Origin: an uncultured Bacteroidales bacterium
GTDB taxonomy: Bacteria > Bacteroidota > Bacteroidia > Bacteroidales > UBA932
DNA: 64,000 nt
Assembly (NCBI GenBank): GCA_944322715.1
Contig: CALUPT010000008.1
Coordinates: 62,001-126,000, forward strand
Direction: 5' to 3'
The notes below the pieces were generated by a model. It did no database searches. It was given only the letters and a program-made list of their open reading frames with translations, and was not told the origin of the DNA. Made by a program: the position numbers and the translations under genes. The number at the start of each line of letters is the position of its first letter. The first letter of the stretch is position 1. Below, piece after piece: positions 54,499-63,129 of this stretch.

Positions 54499-55050
54499 AT
54501 GAAAGAAGAGATAATCATAGCAGGGTTCGGAGGCCAGGGAGTACTCTCGATGGGAAAGGTCCTGGCATATTCCGCCATAATGCAGGACATGGAAGTCACA
54601 TGGATGCCTTCATACGGTCCGGAAATGAGGGGAGGGACGGCAAATGTCTGCGTCATACTGAGCGACAGGAAAATAGGCTCCCCTATCGTGACGAAATACG
54701 ACACGGCGATAATCCTCAACCAGCAGTCCCTGGACAAGTTCGAGAAAAGCGTGAAGCCCGGAGGGCTCCTGCTGTACGATCCGAGCGGAATCACCAGGCA
54801 TCCGGAAAGGAAAGACATTGAAATCGCGAAAATAAACGCCATAGAGGTGGCCGCGAACGTCGGCAACTCCAAGGTGTACAACATGGCCGTACTCGGGGCA
54901 TTCCTCAGGCTAAGGCCGGTGGTCGGGATGGAGAATGTAGGCAAAGGGCTGAGGAAATGCATCCCGGCACGCTACAGCGACCTGATATCCCTCAATGAAG
55001 ATGCCATTGTGAAAGGTGGCGAATCCGTTTTGATTATTAATGAAATTTAA
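54499..55050 (+). CDS. vorC: 2-oxoacid:ferredoxin oxidoreductase gamma subunit
   Basis: 183 residues. IIAGFGGQGVLSMGKVLAYS and TWMPSYGPEMRGGTANVCVI are the gamma-subunit signatures. Completes the D-B-A-C complex. Separated from vorA by the repeat array, so it may be expressed at a different level. Confidence 0.9.
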   Translation: MKEEIIIAGFGGQGVLSMGKVLAYSAIMQDMEVTWMPSYGPEMRGGTANVCVILSDRKIGSPIVTKYDTAIILNQQSLDKFEKSVKPGGLLLYDPSGITRHPERKDIEIAKINAIEVAANVGNSKVYNMAVLGAFLRLRPVVGMENVGKGLRKCIPARYSDLISLNEDAIVKGGESVLIINEI

Positions 55051-55059
55051 CTATCTTTG
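55029..55059 (+). promoter_or_regulatory. Promoter of the zapB-like/zapA pair
   Basis: TTTG (55029-55032), 19 bases, TATCTTTG (55052-55059), overlapping the end of vorC; full consensus. Confidence 0.7.
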
Positions 55060-55085
55060 CGCAGTAGTCTAAAGGATACCTGTAT

Positions 55086-55358
55086 ATGCTCGAGGACATT
55101 AAGGCAAGTATAGAGAGACTGATATCGGCATACGAGGCTGTAAAAGTCGAGAACAAGTCTTTGAAAGAAGAAATCGGGCAGCTCAGGACACAGAACGGGG
55201 ACTACAGGAAGCAGATAGACGAGTTAGAAGAAAGAATAGATAACCTGAAGCTATCCGGAGCATTTCTCGGCGTCTCCGGCAACGGAGGGGAGGCTAAAGA
55301 GAGCATTGACAGGCTGATCAAGGAGATAGACAGATGCATATCACTGATGGAGGGATGA
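55086..55358 (+). CDS. Coiled-coil protein upstream of zapA (ZapB-like)
   Basis: 90 residues. A heptad-rich helix (ISAYEAVKVENKSLKEEIGQ then LRTQNGDYRKQIDELEERID) makes up most of the protein. Size, coiled coil and coupling with zapA (ATGA overlap) suggest a ZapB-like FtsZ-ring partner; homology to ZapB is not shown. Confidence 0.65.
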   Translation: MLEDIKASIERLISAYEAVKVENKSLKEEIGQLRTQNGDYRKQIDELEERIDNLKLSGAFLGVSGNGGEAKESIDRLIKEIDRCISLMEG

Positions 55359-55657
55359 ATATGGAACAGAAGATACGTATCAGGATTGCCGGACGTGAAT
55401 ATGACCTGAAGTCGACTTCTCCCGAACAGGAAGAGCAGATAAGGAAATCGGCATCCATGCTGAACAGGATGATAGATTCCTATCAGAGCAGATATCCGAG
55501 AAAGGATATCGTCGACATCCTCTCTTTCGTAGCCCTCAACCAGGGGATCAGCAATGTTTCCCTGCTCCAGAAATTGGAAGACACCGAGAAAGAGTGCAAG
55601 GAACTGAAGGAAGGGCTTGATGGTTATCTCGAAAATATTTTGACAGCGAGCCGTTAG
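55355..55657 (+). CDS. zapA: Cell division protein ZapA
   Basis: 100 residues from MNMEQKIRIRIAGREYDLKS. ZapA bundles FtsZ. The N-terminal beta/alpha globular part is followed by a coiled coil (SNVSLLQKLEDTEKECKELK). The family position, before a structured RNA and rny, is conserved in Bacteroidota. Confidence 0.88.
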   Translation: MNMEQKIRIRIAGREYDLKSTSPEQEEQIRKSASMLNRMIDSYQSRYPRKDIVDILSFVALNQGISNVSLLQKLEDTEKECKELKEGLDGYLENILTASR

Positions 55658-55669
55658 TTACTTACTTTG
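55639..55669 (+). promoter_or_regulatory. Promoter of the structured RNA downstream of zapA
   Basis: TTTG (55639-55642), 19 bases, TTACTTTG (55662-55669; one mismatch to TAnnTTTG), inside the 3' end of zapA. Predicted transcription start near 55676. Confidence 0.55.
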
Positions 55670-55675
55670 CTGAAA

Positions 55676-55877
55676 TCAACACCAATTAAGTAACCGAGTT
55701 ACTCGAAAAGGAAAGACGGGCCTATGTGACCCTTTACGGGGATTCCGCTTTGCGGGACGGAGGATGTCTGAACTTGTCATTCGGAGCTCAAATCTTATCA
55801 TTTAAGATTTTCTGTCAATCAGACTAACGGCTTTTATCTAACTGACCGGCCGGCTTCCGCAAGCTGACCGGTCTTTT
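55676..55877 (+). ncRNA. Probable 6S-type small RNA between zapA and rny
   Basis: A roughly 200-nt non-coding segment with its own promoter and terminator. Inverted repeats are dense: AGTAAC/GTTACT near 55710, AAATCTTA/TAAGATTT near 55793-55813, GTCTGA/TCAGAC enclosing the latter, and the terminator hairpin. Length and the zapA-RNA gene order match my knowledge of 6S RNA (ssrS) loci in Bacteroidota. I could not fold it rigorously into the 6S long-bubble structure, so the class is a proposal while the presence of an RNA is better supported. Confidence 0.5.
55844..55877 (+). terminator. Terminator of the zapA-downstream RNA
   Basis: GACCGG...GCTT (55844-) pairs with AAGC...CCGGTC with a 3-base internal bulge on each side, followed by TTTT. 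Confidence 0.7.
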
Positions 55878-55926
55878 GCGTATCTGCAGGACAGGATTTG
55901 AATGTTAAACTTTATTATTACATAAT

Positions 55927-57468
55927 ATGACTATTCTATACTATATCATTGCAGCAGTGCTGGGAGCGGTAGTTGCGCTTGGCTGCTACATTGCCGTCAG
56001 GAAGATAATGCTGAAGGGCAAAAAGGATGAGATACTGGAAAAGGCCCGGCTCGAGGCGGAAAAGATAAGGCAGGAGAAGATTTTCCAGGCAAAGGAGAAG
56101 TTCCTGCAGCTCAAGAGCGAACACGAACAGTATATCAACGAGAAGAACAGCCAGATACACGAGACCGAAAACAGGCTCAGGCAGAAGGAGAACAGCCTCA
56201 ACCAGCAGAATTCCGAACTCGGGCGCAAGCAGAAAGAGGCGGATGCCATCAGGGAGAACCTCAAAAACCAGGTGGAAATGGTGACCAGGAAGGCTGAGGA
56301 ATACGACAAGCTCCGCGCCCAGGCCATAGAGCAGATAGAGAACATTGCAGGGATGAGTGCGGCGGAGGCCAAGAACCAGCTCATGGAAAACATGAAGGCA
56401 GAGGCGAGATCGCAGGCTCAGTCATACATCAACGATGTGATGGACGAAGCCAGACTCACCGCCAGCAAGGAGGCCAAAAGGATAGTAATCAACACCATCC
56501 AGAGGACAGCATCCGAGACCGCCATCGAAAACGCGGTGACTGTGTTCAATATTGAAAGCGATGAAATCAAGGGCCGCATCATAGGCCGCGAAGGCCGCAA
56601 CATAAGGGCGCTGGAGGCAGCCACCGGAGTGGAAATCGTGGTGGATGACACACCGGAGGCCATTCTGCTGTCCGCATTCGACCCTGTCAGGAGGGAGGTT
56701 GCAAGGCTTGCCCTTCACCAGCTCGTGGTGGACGGGAGAATCCACCCTGCCCGCATCGAGGAAGTCGTGGCGAAAGTACAGAAACAGCTCGAGGATGAAA
56801 TCATGGAGACAGGAAAGAGGACCTGCATAGACCTCGGGATACACGGGATGCACATAGAACTGGTAAAACTCATCGGACGGATGAAATACCGGTCCTCATA
56901 CGGACAGAACCTGCTGCAGCACTCCAGGGAGGTGGCCAACATCTGCGCCATCATGGCATCCGAGCTCGGTCTCAACCCGAAGATCGCCAAGAGGGCCGGT
57001 CTGCTCCACGATATAGGAAAGGTTTCCGATGAAGATCCGGAACTGCCGCATGCCGTACTCGGAATGAAACTGGCCGAGAAGTACAAGGAAAAGCCTGAAG
57101 TATGCAACGCAATCGGCGCACACCATGAGGAAATGGAGATGACATCCATCATATCGCCTCTCGTAATGGTCGGCGATGCCATTTCAGGAGCAAGGCCGGG
57201 AGCGAGAAGAGAGGTGATCGAGTCGTATATCAAAAGGCTTCAGGACATGGAGAACATCGCCAAGTCCTATCCGGGAGTGACAAAGACATACGCTATCCAG
57301 GCCGGCCGCGAGCTGAGGGTGATTGTGGGCGCCGACCAGGTGAGCGACAAGGATGCCGAGTCGCTGTCGGCAGACATCGCCAAGAAAATCCAGGAAGAGA
57401 TGGTCTATCCGGGACAGGTGAAGATCACTGTCATAAGGGAGACCAGATCCGTGGCCTACGCGAAATAA
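55927..57468 (+). CDS. rny: Ribonuclease Y
   Basis: 513 residues. N-terminal membrane helix ([20 protein letters not shown]), long charged coiled coil (about 30-190), KH domain ([20 protein letters not shown]) and HD phosphodiesterase domain ([11 protein letters not shown]) with the downstream GAHHEEME histidines. Endonuclease starting mRNA decay at the membrane. Complete. Confidence 0.96.
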   Translation: MTILYYIIAAVLGAVVALGCYIAVRKIMLKGKKDEILEKARLEAEKIRQEKIFQAKEKFLQLKSEHEQYINEKNSQIHETENRLRQKENSLNQQNSELGRKQKEADAIRENLKNQVEMVTRKAEEYDKLRAQAIEQIENIAGMSAAEAKNQLMENMKAEARSQAQSYINDVMDEARLTASKEAKRIVINTIQRTASETAIENAVTVFNIESDEIKGRIIGREGRNIRALEAATGVEIVVDDTPEAILLSAFDPVRREVARLALHQLVVDGRIHPARIEEVVAKVQKQLEDEIMETGKRTCIDLGIHGMHIELVKLIGRMKYRSSYGQNLLQHSREVANICAIMASELGLNPKIAKRAGLLHDIGKVSDEDPELPHAVLGMKLAEKYKEKPEVCNAIGAHHEEMEMTSIISPLVMVGDAISGARPGARREVIESYIKRLQDMENIAKSYPGVTKTYAIQAGRELRVIVGADQVSDKDAESLSADIAKKIQEEMVYPGQVKITVIRETRSVAYAK

Positions 57469-57509
57469 ACATCTTTCCGTTCCCCTGAACGGACAAAACG
57501 ACATTACGC

Positions 57510-59438
57510 ATGAAACGTTTGCTTGCCATCACCTGGGCCCTGCTGCTGTGCGCATCAGGGTTCTCACAGACGACGACAGTCACATGGAAGACGGAGATAC
57601 AGCAGAAGCACGACTCGCTGTACACCATCGTCTTCACAGGAAAGATTGCAGATGGGTACCATACATACGGTACGATGACGGAGATGGGCTACCCGGCCTG
57701 CGTGGAATTTTCCGAGGGAGAGACAGGATATACCGTATCCGGAGATCTCCACGACCTCGGCATGAAACGGGAATACGAAGGGGAACAGGTCTATTTCAAT
57801 GAGATAAAACTTGCCCAGGACATACATGTCACCGACATCAAGGGGAAGGTATCCGGGGAGCTCAACTGGCAGAGCTGCAACGAGGACTACTGCAACATGC
57901 CGGAATACTGGAAATTCAGCATAGGACTCGAATCCGCCATTCCGGCCCCATCGGACCAGGGGACCATAGAAAACGGCACGGCAGCCGGGAAATTCAACTG
58001 GGGGCTTGTCATCGAGGCTATCCTGTGGGGATTCGCCGCCCTGCTTACCCCGTGCGTGTTCCCGATGGTGCCGATGACCGTATCCTTCTTCATGAAAGGA
58101 GCCTCATCCCCTGCCGCCGGGAGGTTCAAGGCATCGATGTACGGACTTTTCATAATCCTGCTCTATACCGTGCCGATCTCCCTTATTATCCTGATAACAA
58201 GGATTGTGGGAGGAGATGCCGTCACGGCCGACATATTCAACTGGTTAGCGACCCACTGGCTTCCGAACATCGTGTTCTTCATCGTGTTCATGCTTTTCGC
58301 AGCATCGTTCTTCGGCGCATTCGAAATAGTGCTGCCATCCAAACTCGTGAACAAGAGCGACAAGGGTGCGGACAAAGGCGGGCTTCTCGGCACATTCTTC
58401 ATGGCCCTGACCCTTGTGCTGGTGTCATTCTCCTGCACTGGCCCTATCGTAGGCTCGGTGCTCATCAAGGCCACTCAGGGAGAATTCTGGGAACCGATGG
58501 TAGCCATGCTCGCATTCTCGCTGGCATTCGCCCTTCCTTTCACCATACTCGCATTCTTTCCTTCACTGCTCAGGAACATTCCGAAGAGCGGAGGATGGCT
58601 CAACTCAGTGAAGGTAGTGCTCGGATTCGTCGAAGTAGCCCTCGGATTCAAGTTCCTCAGCGTCGCAGACCAGACATATCACTGGGGACTGCTCGACAGG
58701 GAAGTCTATCTTGCGATATGGATCGTAGTGTTCACCCTCCTGGGATTCTATCTTCTCGGCAAGATCAGGTTCGCCAACGATGACAGGGTGGAACACATCT
58801 CCGTCAAGAGGCTTGCACTTGCCATTGCTGTATTCTCGTTCGTGGTATATATGGTTCCGGGAATGTTCGGAGCCCCTCTCAAGGCCCTGTCGGGATATCT
58901 GCCTCCGATCACGACCCAGGATTTCGTGCTCGGACAATCCAATACCGGGAATGCGGTTTCTTCCACCTCCGGGATATCGGAAGGACAGAAGAAATATGAC
59001 CTGCATCTTCCGCTCGGCCTTCACGGATACTTTACCCTCGAAGAGGGTCTTGCCGCTGCAAAGGAAGCCGGAAAACCGGTGTTCGTGGATGTGACGGGAC
59101 ACGGCTGCGTCAACTGCCGCGAGATGGAATCAAGGGTGTGGAGCGACCCGAAGGTGCTTGAAATACTGAACGACGACTATATCATTGTGGCGCTCTATAC
59201 GGATGACAAGCAGAGGCTCACCGAGGAAGACTGGGTGACTACCGATACCGGAGATGTGCTGAAAACGCTCGGGAGGGCGAATTCATACATTGTCCGGACA
59301 AAATTCGGCATCAACGCCCAGCCGAACTATGTTCTGCTCTCCCCTGATGGAGAACAGCTCGCTCCGGTCCGAGGGTACGACCTCGACATCCAGGGCTTCG
59401 TGGATTTCCTCAATTCGGGTCTCGAAGCCGTCAGGTAG
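57510..59438 (+). CDS. dsbD: Thiol:disulfide interchange protein DsbD
   Basis: 642 residues. Signal peptide ending ASGFSQ, an N-terminal periplasmic domain with a cysteine pair (SCNEDYCNMPEYW), an eight-helix membrane core with its two redox cysteines in TPCVFPMVPM and SFSCTGPIVG, and a C-terminal thioredoxin domain with GHGCVNCREME. It transfers reducing power from cytoplasmic thioredoxin to the periplasm. Confidence 0.94.
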   Translation: MKRLLAITWALLLCASGFSQTTTVTWKTEIQQKHDSLYTIVFTGKIADGYHTYGTMTEMGYPACVEFSEGETGYTVSGDLHDLGMKREYEGEQVYFNEIKLAQDIHVTDIKGKVSGELNWQSCNEDYCNMPEYWKFSIGLESAIPAPSDQGTIENGTAAGKFNWGLVIEAILWGFAALLTPCVFPMVPMTVSFFMKGASSPAAGRFKASMYGLFIILLYTVPISLIILITRIVGGDAVTADIFNWLATHWLPNIVFFIVFMLFAASFFGAFEIVLPSKLVNKSDKGADKGGLLGTFFMALTLVLVSFSCTGPIVGSVLIKATQGEFWEPMVAMLAFSLAFALPFTILAFFPSLLRNIPKSGGWLNSVKVVLGFVEVALGFKFLSVADQTYHWGLLDREVYLAIWIVVFTLLGFYLLGKIRFANDDRVEHISVKRLALAIAVFSFVVYMVPGMFGAPLKALSGYLPPITTQDFVLGQSNTGNAVSSTSGISEGQKKYDLHLPLGLHGYFTLEEGLAAAKEAGKPVFVDVTGHGCVNCREMESRVWSDPKVLEILNDDYIIVALYTDDKQRLTEEDWVTTDTGDVLKTLGRANSYIVRTKFGINAQPNYVLLSPDGEQLAPVRGYDLDIQGFVDFLNSGLEAVR

Positions 59439-59476
59439 CCGGCCCCGGATTCCGGCAGGATCGGACATCCGGTGGA

Positions 59477-60797
59477 TCAATGCCCGGAAGCGGTGGACGA
59501 GAGGAGTTCCTGGAGATTGAAAATGAGGGATACCTGCTGATGGAAACCGGCATATCCCGTCTCGAGGAAATGCGCGACAAGCCCTACCTTCAGATAGAGA
59601 AAGTCCGCGATCCGCGGTTCATAATAAGCCTCCAGACGGTTGTATATGCCGATCGAACGGCTTCTGTCATATAGAGGCATTGCATCGTCCGATGAACCGG
59701 CGCCGGCGAAACGGCTGTCATTGCCGGAAAACAGTCTGTAGAAAGGGTCACCCCAATACAGGCTGTTTCCGTATTTATAGCCGCCGGCATCCCTGCTGTC
59801 ATAGTAAGGCATCATGTCACGGCCCACAAAAAGCCTGTTGCGGAGACCGACATTCCATTTGCGGACATCGAAAGTGAATTCCGCTCCGAACGGGAACACA
59901 TATTCACCGACATTGAGCCTGTCCTGCTGCGCCCCCTGAAGCCAGCCGACCGTAAGGCTCAACTGCTGGAGAGGTACTACGGGGGCCGCATCGAGACAGA
60001 TCCAGGGATTCAGCAGGATATTGTCCACCACTCCATCCACAGTTGAACTGCAGGCATAATGGTACATATACGCCGTATAGCCGAGAGACAACCAGGAAAG
60101 AATCTGCGAACGGCCGTGGCTGAACAGCATGAAGCGCTCCCTTTCATATCTGCCGAACATCCCCATCCAGTCGCAGCCGACCTCGTAACAGGATTTCGGG
60201 CGGGAGAATGACAGCAGAAGCCCTTCGTAATTGTTGTCATAGAATTTCAGGGAATCCGAAATGAAGGCCGGAGAATATTCCCGCGACATCGAGAAGCGTT
60301 TGGGGAAGATTCCTGCGGTGAGGGAAAAATCCGTCTTTCCCATCCTCCTGTCCATACGGTAATACATGGTCATTTCCCTGAACAGGTCCGCATTCGCATA
60401 TCCCTTATTGCCCGGAACCAGTCCGTCGGGAGAAGCATCCGGTCCGCGTCCGAAATCCTTCATGATATCCACGCCGAGCATCACCCTGTGCCGGGTCCCG
60501 TTACCTTGCGTGACACCTATACCTATCTCCGGAGTAAGACGGGCACCGAAAACGGTCATGGATGGAGAAAGGTCCGAGGTATTTTCCCTGTTGTCGAAAT
60601 TCATTTCGAAGTTCACATCATACGCGAACCTCACTTTCAGGCCCCCCCCTGGTTTCAGTCTCCCCTGCTTCCGGGACATCTTCTTCACTCCCGGCCGCAC
60701 AAGGCATCCCTGTCCCGCGGAGATTCACCGCAAGCAGCAGGACGGCACACGGAAGCGCATACCGCGCAATCCTGATTGTTGTACAGTCTTTCATCAT
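59477..60797 (-). pseudogene. Outer-membrane beta-barrel protein, out of phase at a G8 tract
   Basis: An ATG at 60797 (two bases after the upstream stop) opens a signal peptide, MMKDCTTIRIARYALPCAVL followed by LLAVNLRGTGMPCAAG. This frame runs into a G8 tract (60649-60642 on the minus strand) and stops at a TGA soon after (60 residues or so). From the same tract another frame reads KVRFAYDVNFEMNFD and continues to 59477, a protein of alternating strands with PEIGIGVTQGNGTRHRVMLG, KTDFSLTAGIFPK, LNVGEYVFPFGAEFTFDVRK and HQQVSLIFNLQ, typical of a barrel. Removing one G makes the whole 1320-base gene one open frame of 439 codons. I treat it as a phase-variable gene in the off state; family unknown. 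It follows the dehydrogenase-like gene in the same operon. Confidence 0.75.
60642..60649 (-). repeat. G8 slippage tract joining signal peptide and barrel
   Basis: Eight C on +, eight G on the coding strand. Seven or ten G place the signal peptide and the barrel in one frame; eight, as here, do not. Confidence 0.9.
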
Positions 60798-60798
60798 G

Positions 60799-61704
60799 TC
60801 ATTCCTCCGACAAGAAATCTACGATATTGGCAAGCACCTTGTCCGAAAGGCGCCTGATGCTCTGCACTGACATTCCCGCTACGGCAGGCGTATAGAACAC
60901 GTTGTCGATGAGGGCAAGTTCATCCTTCAGAAGCCCCATCCCCGTCCCGTCGCAGAAATAGCAGCTGTCCCTGTTGTCCCTGAGCCAGCATTTCAGGGCC
61001 CCGAGATCGAATGTCGGACCTATGGAAGTGTTTATCAGTATCTTTCCCCCTCCCATTATGCCGAACTCTTCCTTTCCCAGCAGGACAGTGTTGCGAGGAA
61101 GGGTCGTCATGATGACATCGCATACCGAAAGCAGGTCATGCAGAGGAAGATACCCTATTCCGGAGGCTTCCGCATCCGGTTTTCTCGTCCTGCTGTAATA
61201 GCGCACATCGCTGCCGAAGAAACGGAAGGCATCCGCAGTCATCCTGCCTGTCTTGCCGAGTCCGATTATCCCGACTTTCAGACCGCCCAGTTCATATCTT
61301 GCCGGCCTCCACTGTCTGTCTCCGAATCCATGAAGATAACGTACGGTCTCGCCGATGGCATATTCCACCACGCCTTCATCCCCGTAATCACGGACTCCTT
61401 TCACGACTATGCCCGCTTCCCTCGCGGCGGCAATGTCCACACTGCAGCTTTTCTCATCATAGAGAGTACAGCACAGCCCTATGTATTCCAATGCAGGACA
61501 TGCCTCCAGCACATTCCTGCCCAGATGTGTCCTGAATGTAAGAAGAACGGCATCCGCATCCCCTATCCGGCGGACCGCCTCCTCATCCGACCCGGGGAGG
61601 TCATCGTAGATAATGACCTCATCCGCATGGTCCTCCAGTCTTTTGCGCGCCCCGGCATCTATCAGGGGATCCTCGATGGCGACGATTTTTCTGAAATGTT
61701 TCAT
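60799..61704 (-). CDS. D-2-hydroxyacid-dehydrogenase-like protein lacking catalytic residues
   Basis: 301 residues. Rossmann fold with the NAD motif VGIIGLGKTGRMTADAF and the family's domain pattern. The usual catalytic Arg (NTxRG), Glu (DxxxxEP) and His (TPHxxG) are replaced: INTSIGPTFDLG, CDGTGMGLLKDE and TPAVAGMSVQS. The NTSIGP pattern seems shared by a Bacteroidota subgroup sometimes annotated dihydrofolate reductase, so the loss is probably a subfamily trait. It binds a nucleotide but may catalyse something else. The barrel gene starts two bases after its stop codon. Confidence 0.8.
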   Translation of the reverse strand: MKHFRKIVAIEDPLIDAGARKRLEDHADEVIIYDDLPGSDEEAVRRIGDADAVLLTFRTHLGRNVLEACPALEYIGLCCTLYDEKSCSVDIAAAREAGIVVKGVRDYGDEGVVEYAIGETVRYLHGFGDRQWRPARYELGGLKVGIIGLGKTGRMTADAFRFFGSDVRYYSRTRKPDAEASGIGYLPLHDLLSVCDVIMTTLPRNTVLLGKEEFGIMGGGKILINTSIGPTFDLGALKCWLRDNRDSCYFCDGTGMGLLKDELALIDNVFYTPAVAGMSVQSIRRLSDKVLANIVDFLSEE

Positions 61705-61726
61705 ATTCCAATGTTTTCCATATCCG

Positions 61727-61773
61727 CAGATCCTTCGCTGCGCTCAGGATGACAGTCCACGCTCGGGATGACA
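61727..61773 (-). repeat. Inverted GTCATCCTGAGCG repeats between PepSY and dehydrogenase genes
   Basis: A full copy (61727-61754, reading AGATCCTTCGCTGCGCTCAG then GATGACA on +) and a partial copy (61759-61773, CGCTCGGGATGACA) lie between the genes, in the minus orientation. Confidence 0.8.
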
Positions 61774-61774
61774 A

Positions 61775-62350
61775 TCAGAGCAGGATGAAAAGCAGAGGGA
61801 TCAGGATGCCGGCCAGGAGTTCGATGCCTCCCCTGCCCCACAGGCCTTTCGGCCCCTTGAGCATCACGATGCCGGTCACGGTAATGAGCAGCAGGGATAC
61901 CGCAAATATGTCCGAGAACCATGTCCACCATTTCGATGGGTTGTAATGCAGCCTGCTGAATGCACCGAGGACAGGTCTCTTGCGCAGTTTCTCATACTGC
62001 GCGGAGCCATCCGACAGGTCCACCTCCAGAGATGAGCCTCCCTTGAAGAAAATCTTCACACCGTCCTCTCCTACAGCAGAATGCCTTGTATATGTCTCAC
62101 TGTCCGGAAGCTGGTCAATGAATGACACGATCCTGTCCTTGTCCACCGCGGATGACATCACCGGGAAATCTCCGGTCAGGACAAGGTCATACCTTTTGAG
62201 CGAATAGGTGGCATTGAAATCGCGTTTGTGGTTGAGACATATCCCGGAAACGGCATAGATGCAGATGACTCCTGCAAAGAAGAAAGACAGGTCACGGTGT
62301 ATCGCCCGTGACCATTTCCTGATCCAAGAACCGCTATTTTTCGGGTTCAT
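61775..62350 (-). CDS. PepSY-associated transmembrane protein
   Basis: 191 residues. Helix 1 (DLSFFFAGVICIYAVSGICL) follows the typical HRDLSFF start, a periplasmic PepSY-like domain (KDRIVSFIDQLPDSE, GEDGVKIFFKGGSSLEVDLS) and two C-terminal helices (DIFAVSLLLITVTGIVML; IELLAGILIPLLFILL) with LHYNPSKWWTWFSDIFA. Similar proteins serve iron reduction or redox at the inner membrane of Bacteroidota; its role here is unknown. Start overlaps the preceding gene by 17 bases. Confidence 0.85.
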   Translation of the reverse strand: MNPKNSGSWIRKWSRAIHRDLSFFFAGVICIYAVSGICLNHKRDFNATYSLKRYDLVLTGDFPVMSSAVDKDRIVSFIDQLPDSETYTRHSAVGEDGVKIFFKGGSSLEVDLSDGSAQYEKLRKRPVLGAFSRLHYNPSKWWTWFSDIFAVSLLLITVTGIVMLKGPKGLWGRGGIELLAGILIPLLFILL

Positions 62351-62861
62351 AGCTGTAAGCCTCTATGGTGTAGTTGCTCCAGTAGTTCTTTCCTGTCCTG
62401 GCAAAACGCGCCGCAATGGAATCCCTCAGGGCCGTGATCTGCTCCTTCAGGACTGCCACCGCCTCCGGGTTTCCGCCATCCGGAGCCTTCAGACTCTCAT
62501 CCAACCTGTATTCCCAGTCAGCGAGGAAGACGCTGTCCACCCTCTGCTCGTTCAGCACGCCTTCGACTGTCACGTACGAATATTTGAGCCCTTCATCAAA
62601 GGATACGAGATCCTCATCCGCTATTACGTTGATTGCCTGCAGGCTGTCATCGCTCACCAAGGTGATGTGGTTCGCCCCCTGGAGGCAGACATCCACGCAG
62701 AATCCCTTCACGGAAAGGGTGTCCCCGCTCTTCATCTCCTCTATTACATTAGCAAGATCCTCCATGCTGATGGTCTGCCTGCCGTTACGGGAAGTGTTTC
62801 CGCACGATACCGCCGCCGCTGCCACAGCCAATGCGGCAGCAAAGAAAATGATCCGTCTCAT
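62334..62861 (-). CDS. Lipoprotein upstream of the PepSY protein
   Basis: 175 residues from MRRIIFFAAALAVAAAAVSC (lipobox AAVSC). The mature part contains GDTLSVKGFCVDVCLQGANH and ITLVSDDSLQAINVIADED, resembling the OB-fold-like accessory lipoproteins that often precede PepSY membrane proteins; the C-terminus is helical. The CVDVC pair could bind a metal. Exact function unknown. Confidence 0.75.
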   Translation of the reverse strand: MRRIIFFAAALAVAAAAVSCGNTSRNGRQTISMEDLANVIEEMKSGDTLSVKGFCVDVCLQGANHITLVSDDSLQAINVIADEDLVSFDEGLKYSYVTVEGVLNEQRVDSVFLADWEYRLDESLKAPDGGNPEAVAVLKEQITALRDSIAARFARTGKNYWSNYTIEAYSYEPEK

Positions 62862-62887
62862 AATAAAAACAAGAATTGATTTACGCG

Positions 62888-62895
62888 CAAAGATA
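62888..62895 (-). promoter_or_regulatory. -7 element of lipoprotein-PepSY operon
   Basis: TATCTTTG on the minus strand with TTTC 19 bases upstream (one base off TTTG), 27 bases before the lipoprotein start. It faces the second susC promoter across about 190 bases with no other recognisable feature. Confidence 0.55.
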
Positions 62896-63089
62896 CGAAC
62901 CTTTTGCATTTTCCGAAAATTTCATCGTGTCCGGACCGGTGCGGCTCTTAAAAACTTTCTCCATCGTCAGGGTTTCCCGTGACAAAAGCCGCCCTTTTCC
63001 CGGAAAAACATGTCAAACGGCGACGAAAACCGCATTTCATGCTTCCGAATCATTATTTTTAGCGATTTCTTTTTATTGACTTTAATTTA

Positions 63090-63097
63090 TACCTTTG
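63090..63097 (+). promoter_or_regulatory. -7 element of the second susC gene
   Basis: TACCTTTG, 33 bases before the start codon; the -33 region is only T-rich. Confidence 0.5.
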
Positions 63098-63129
63098 CCC
63101 TCCTATAACGAAAAACAAAGGCGGAAAAG

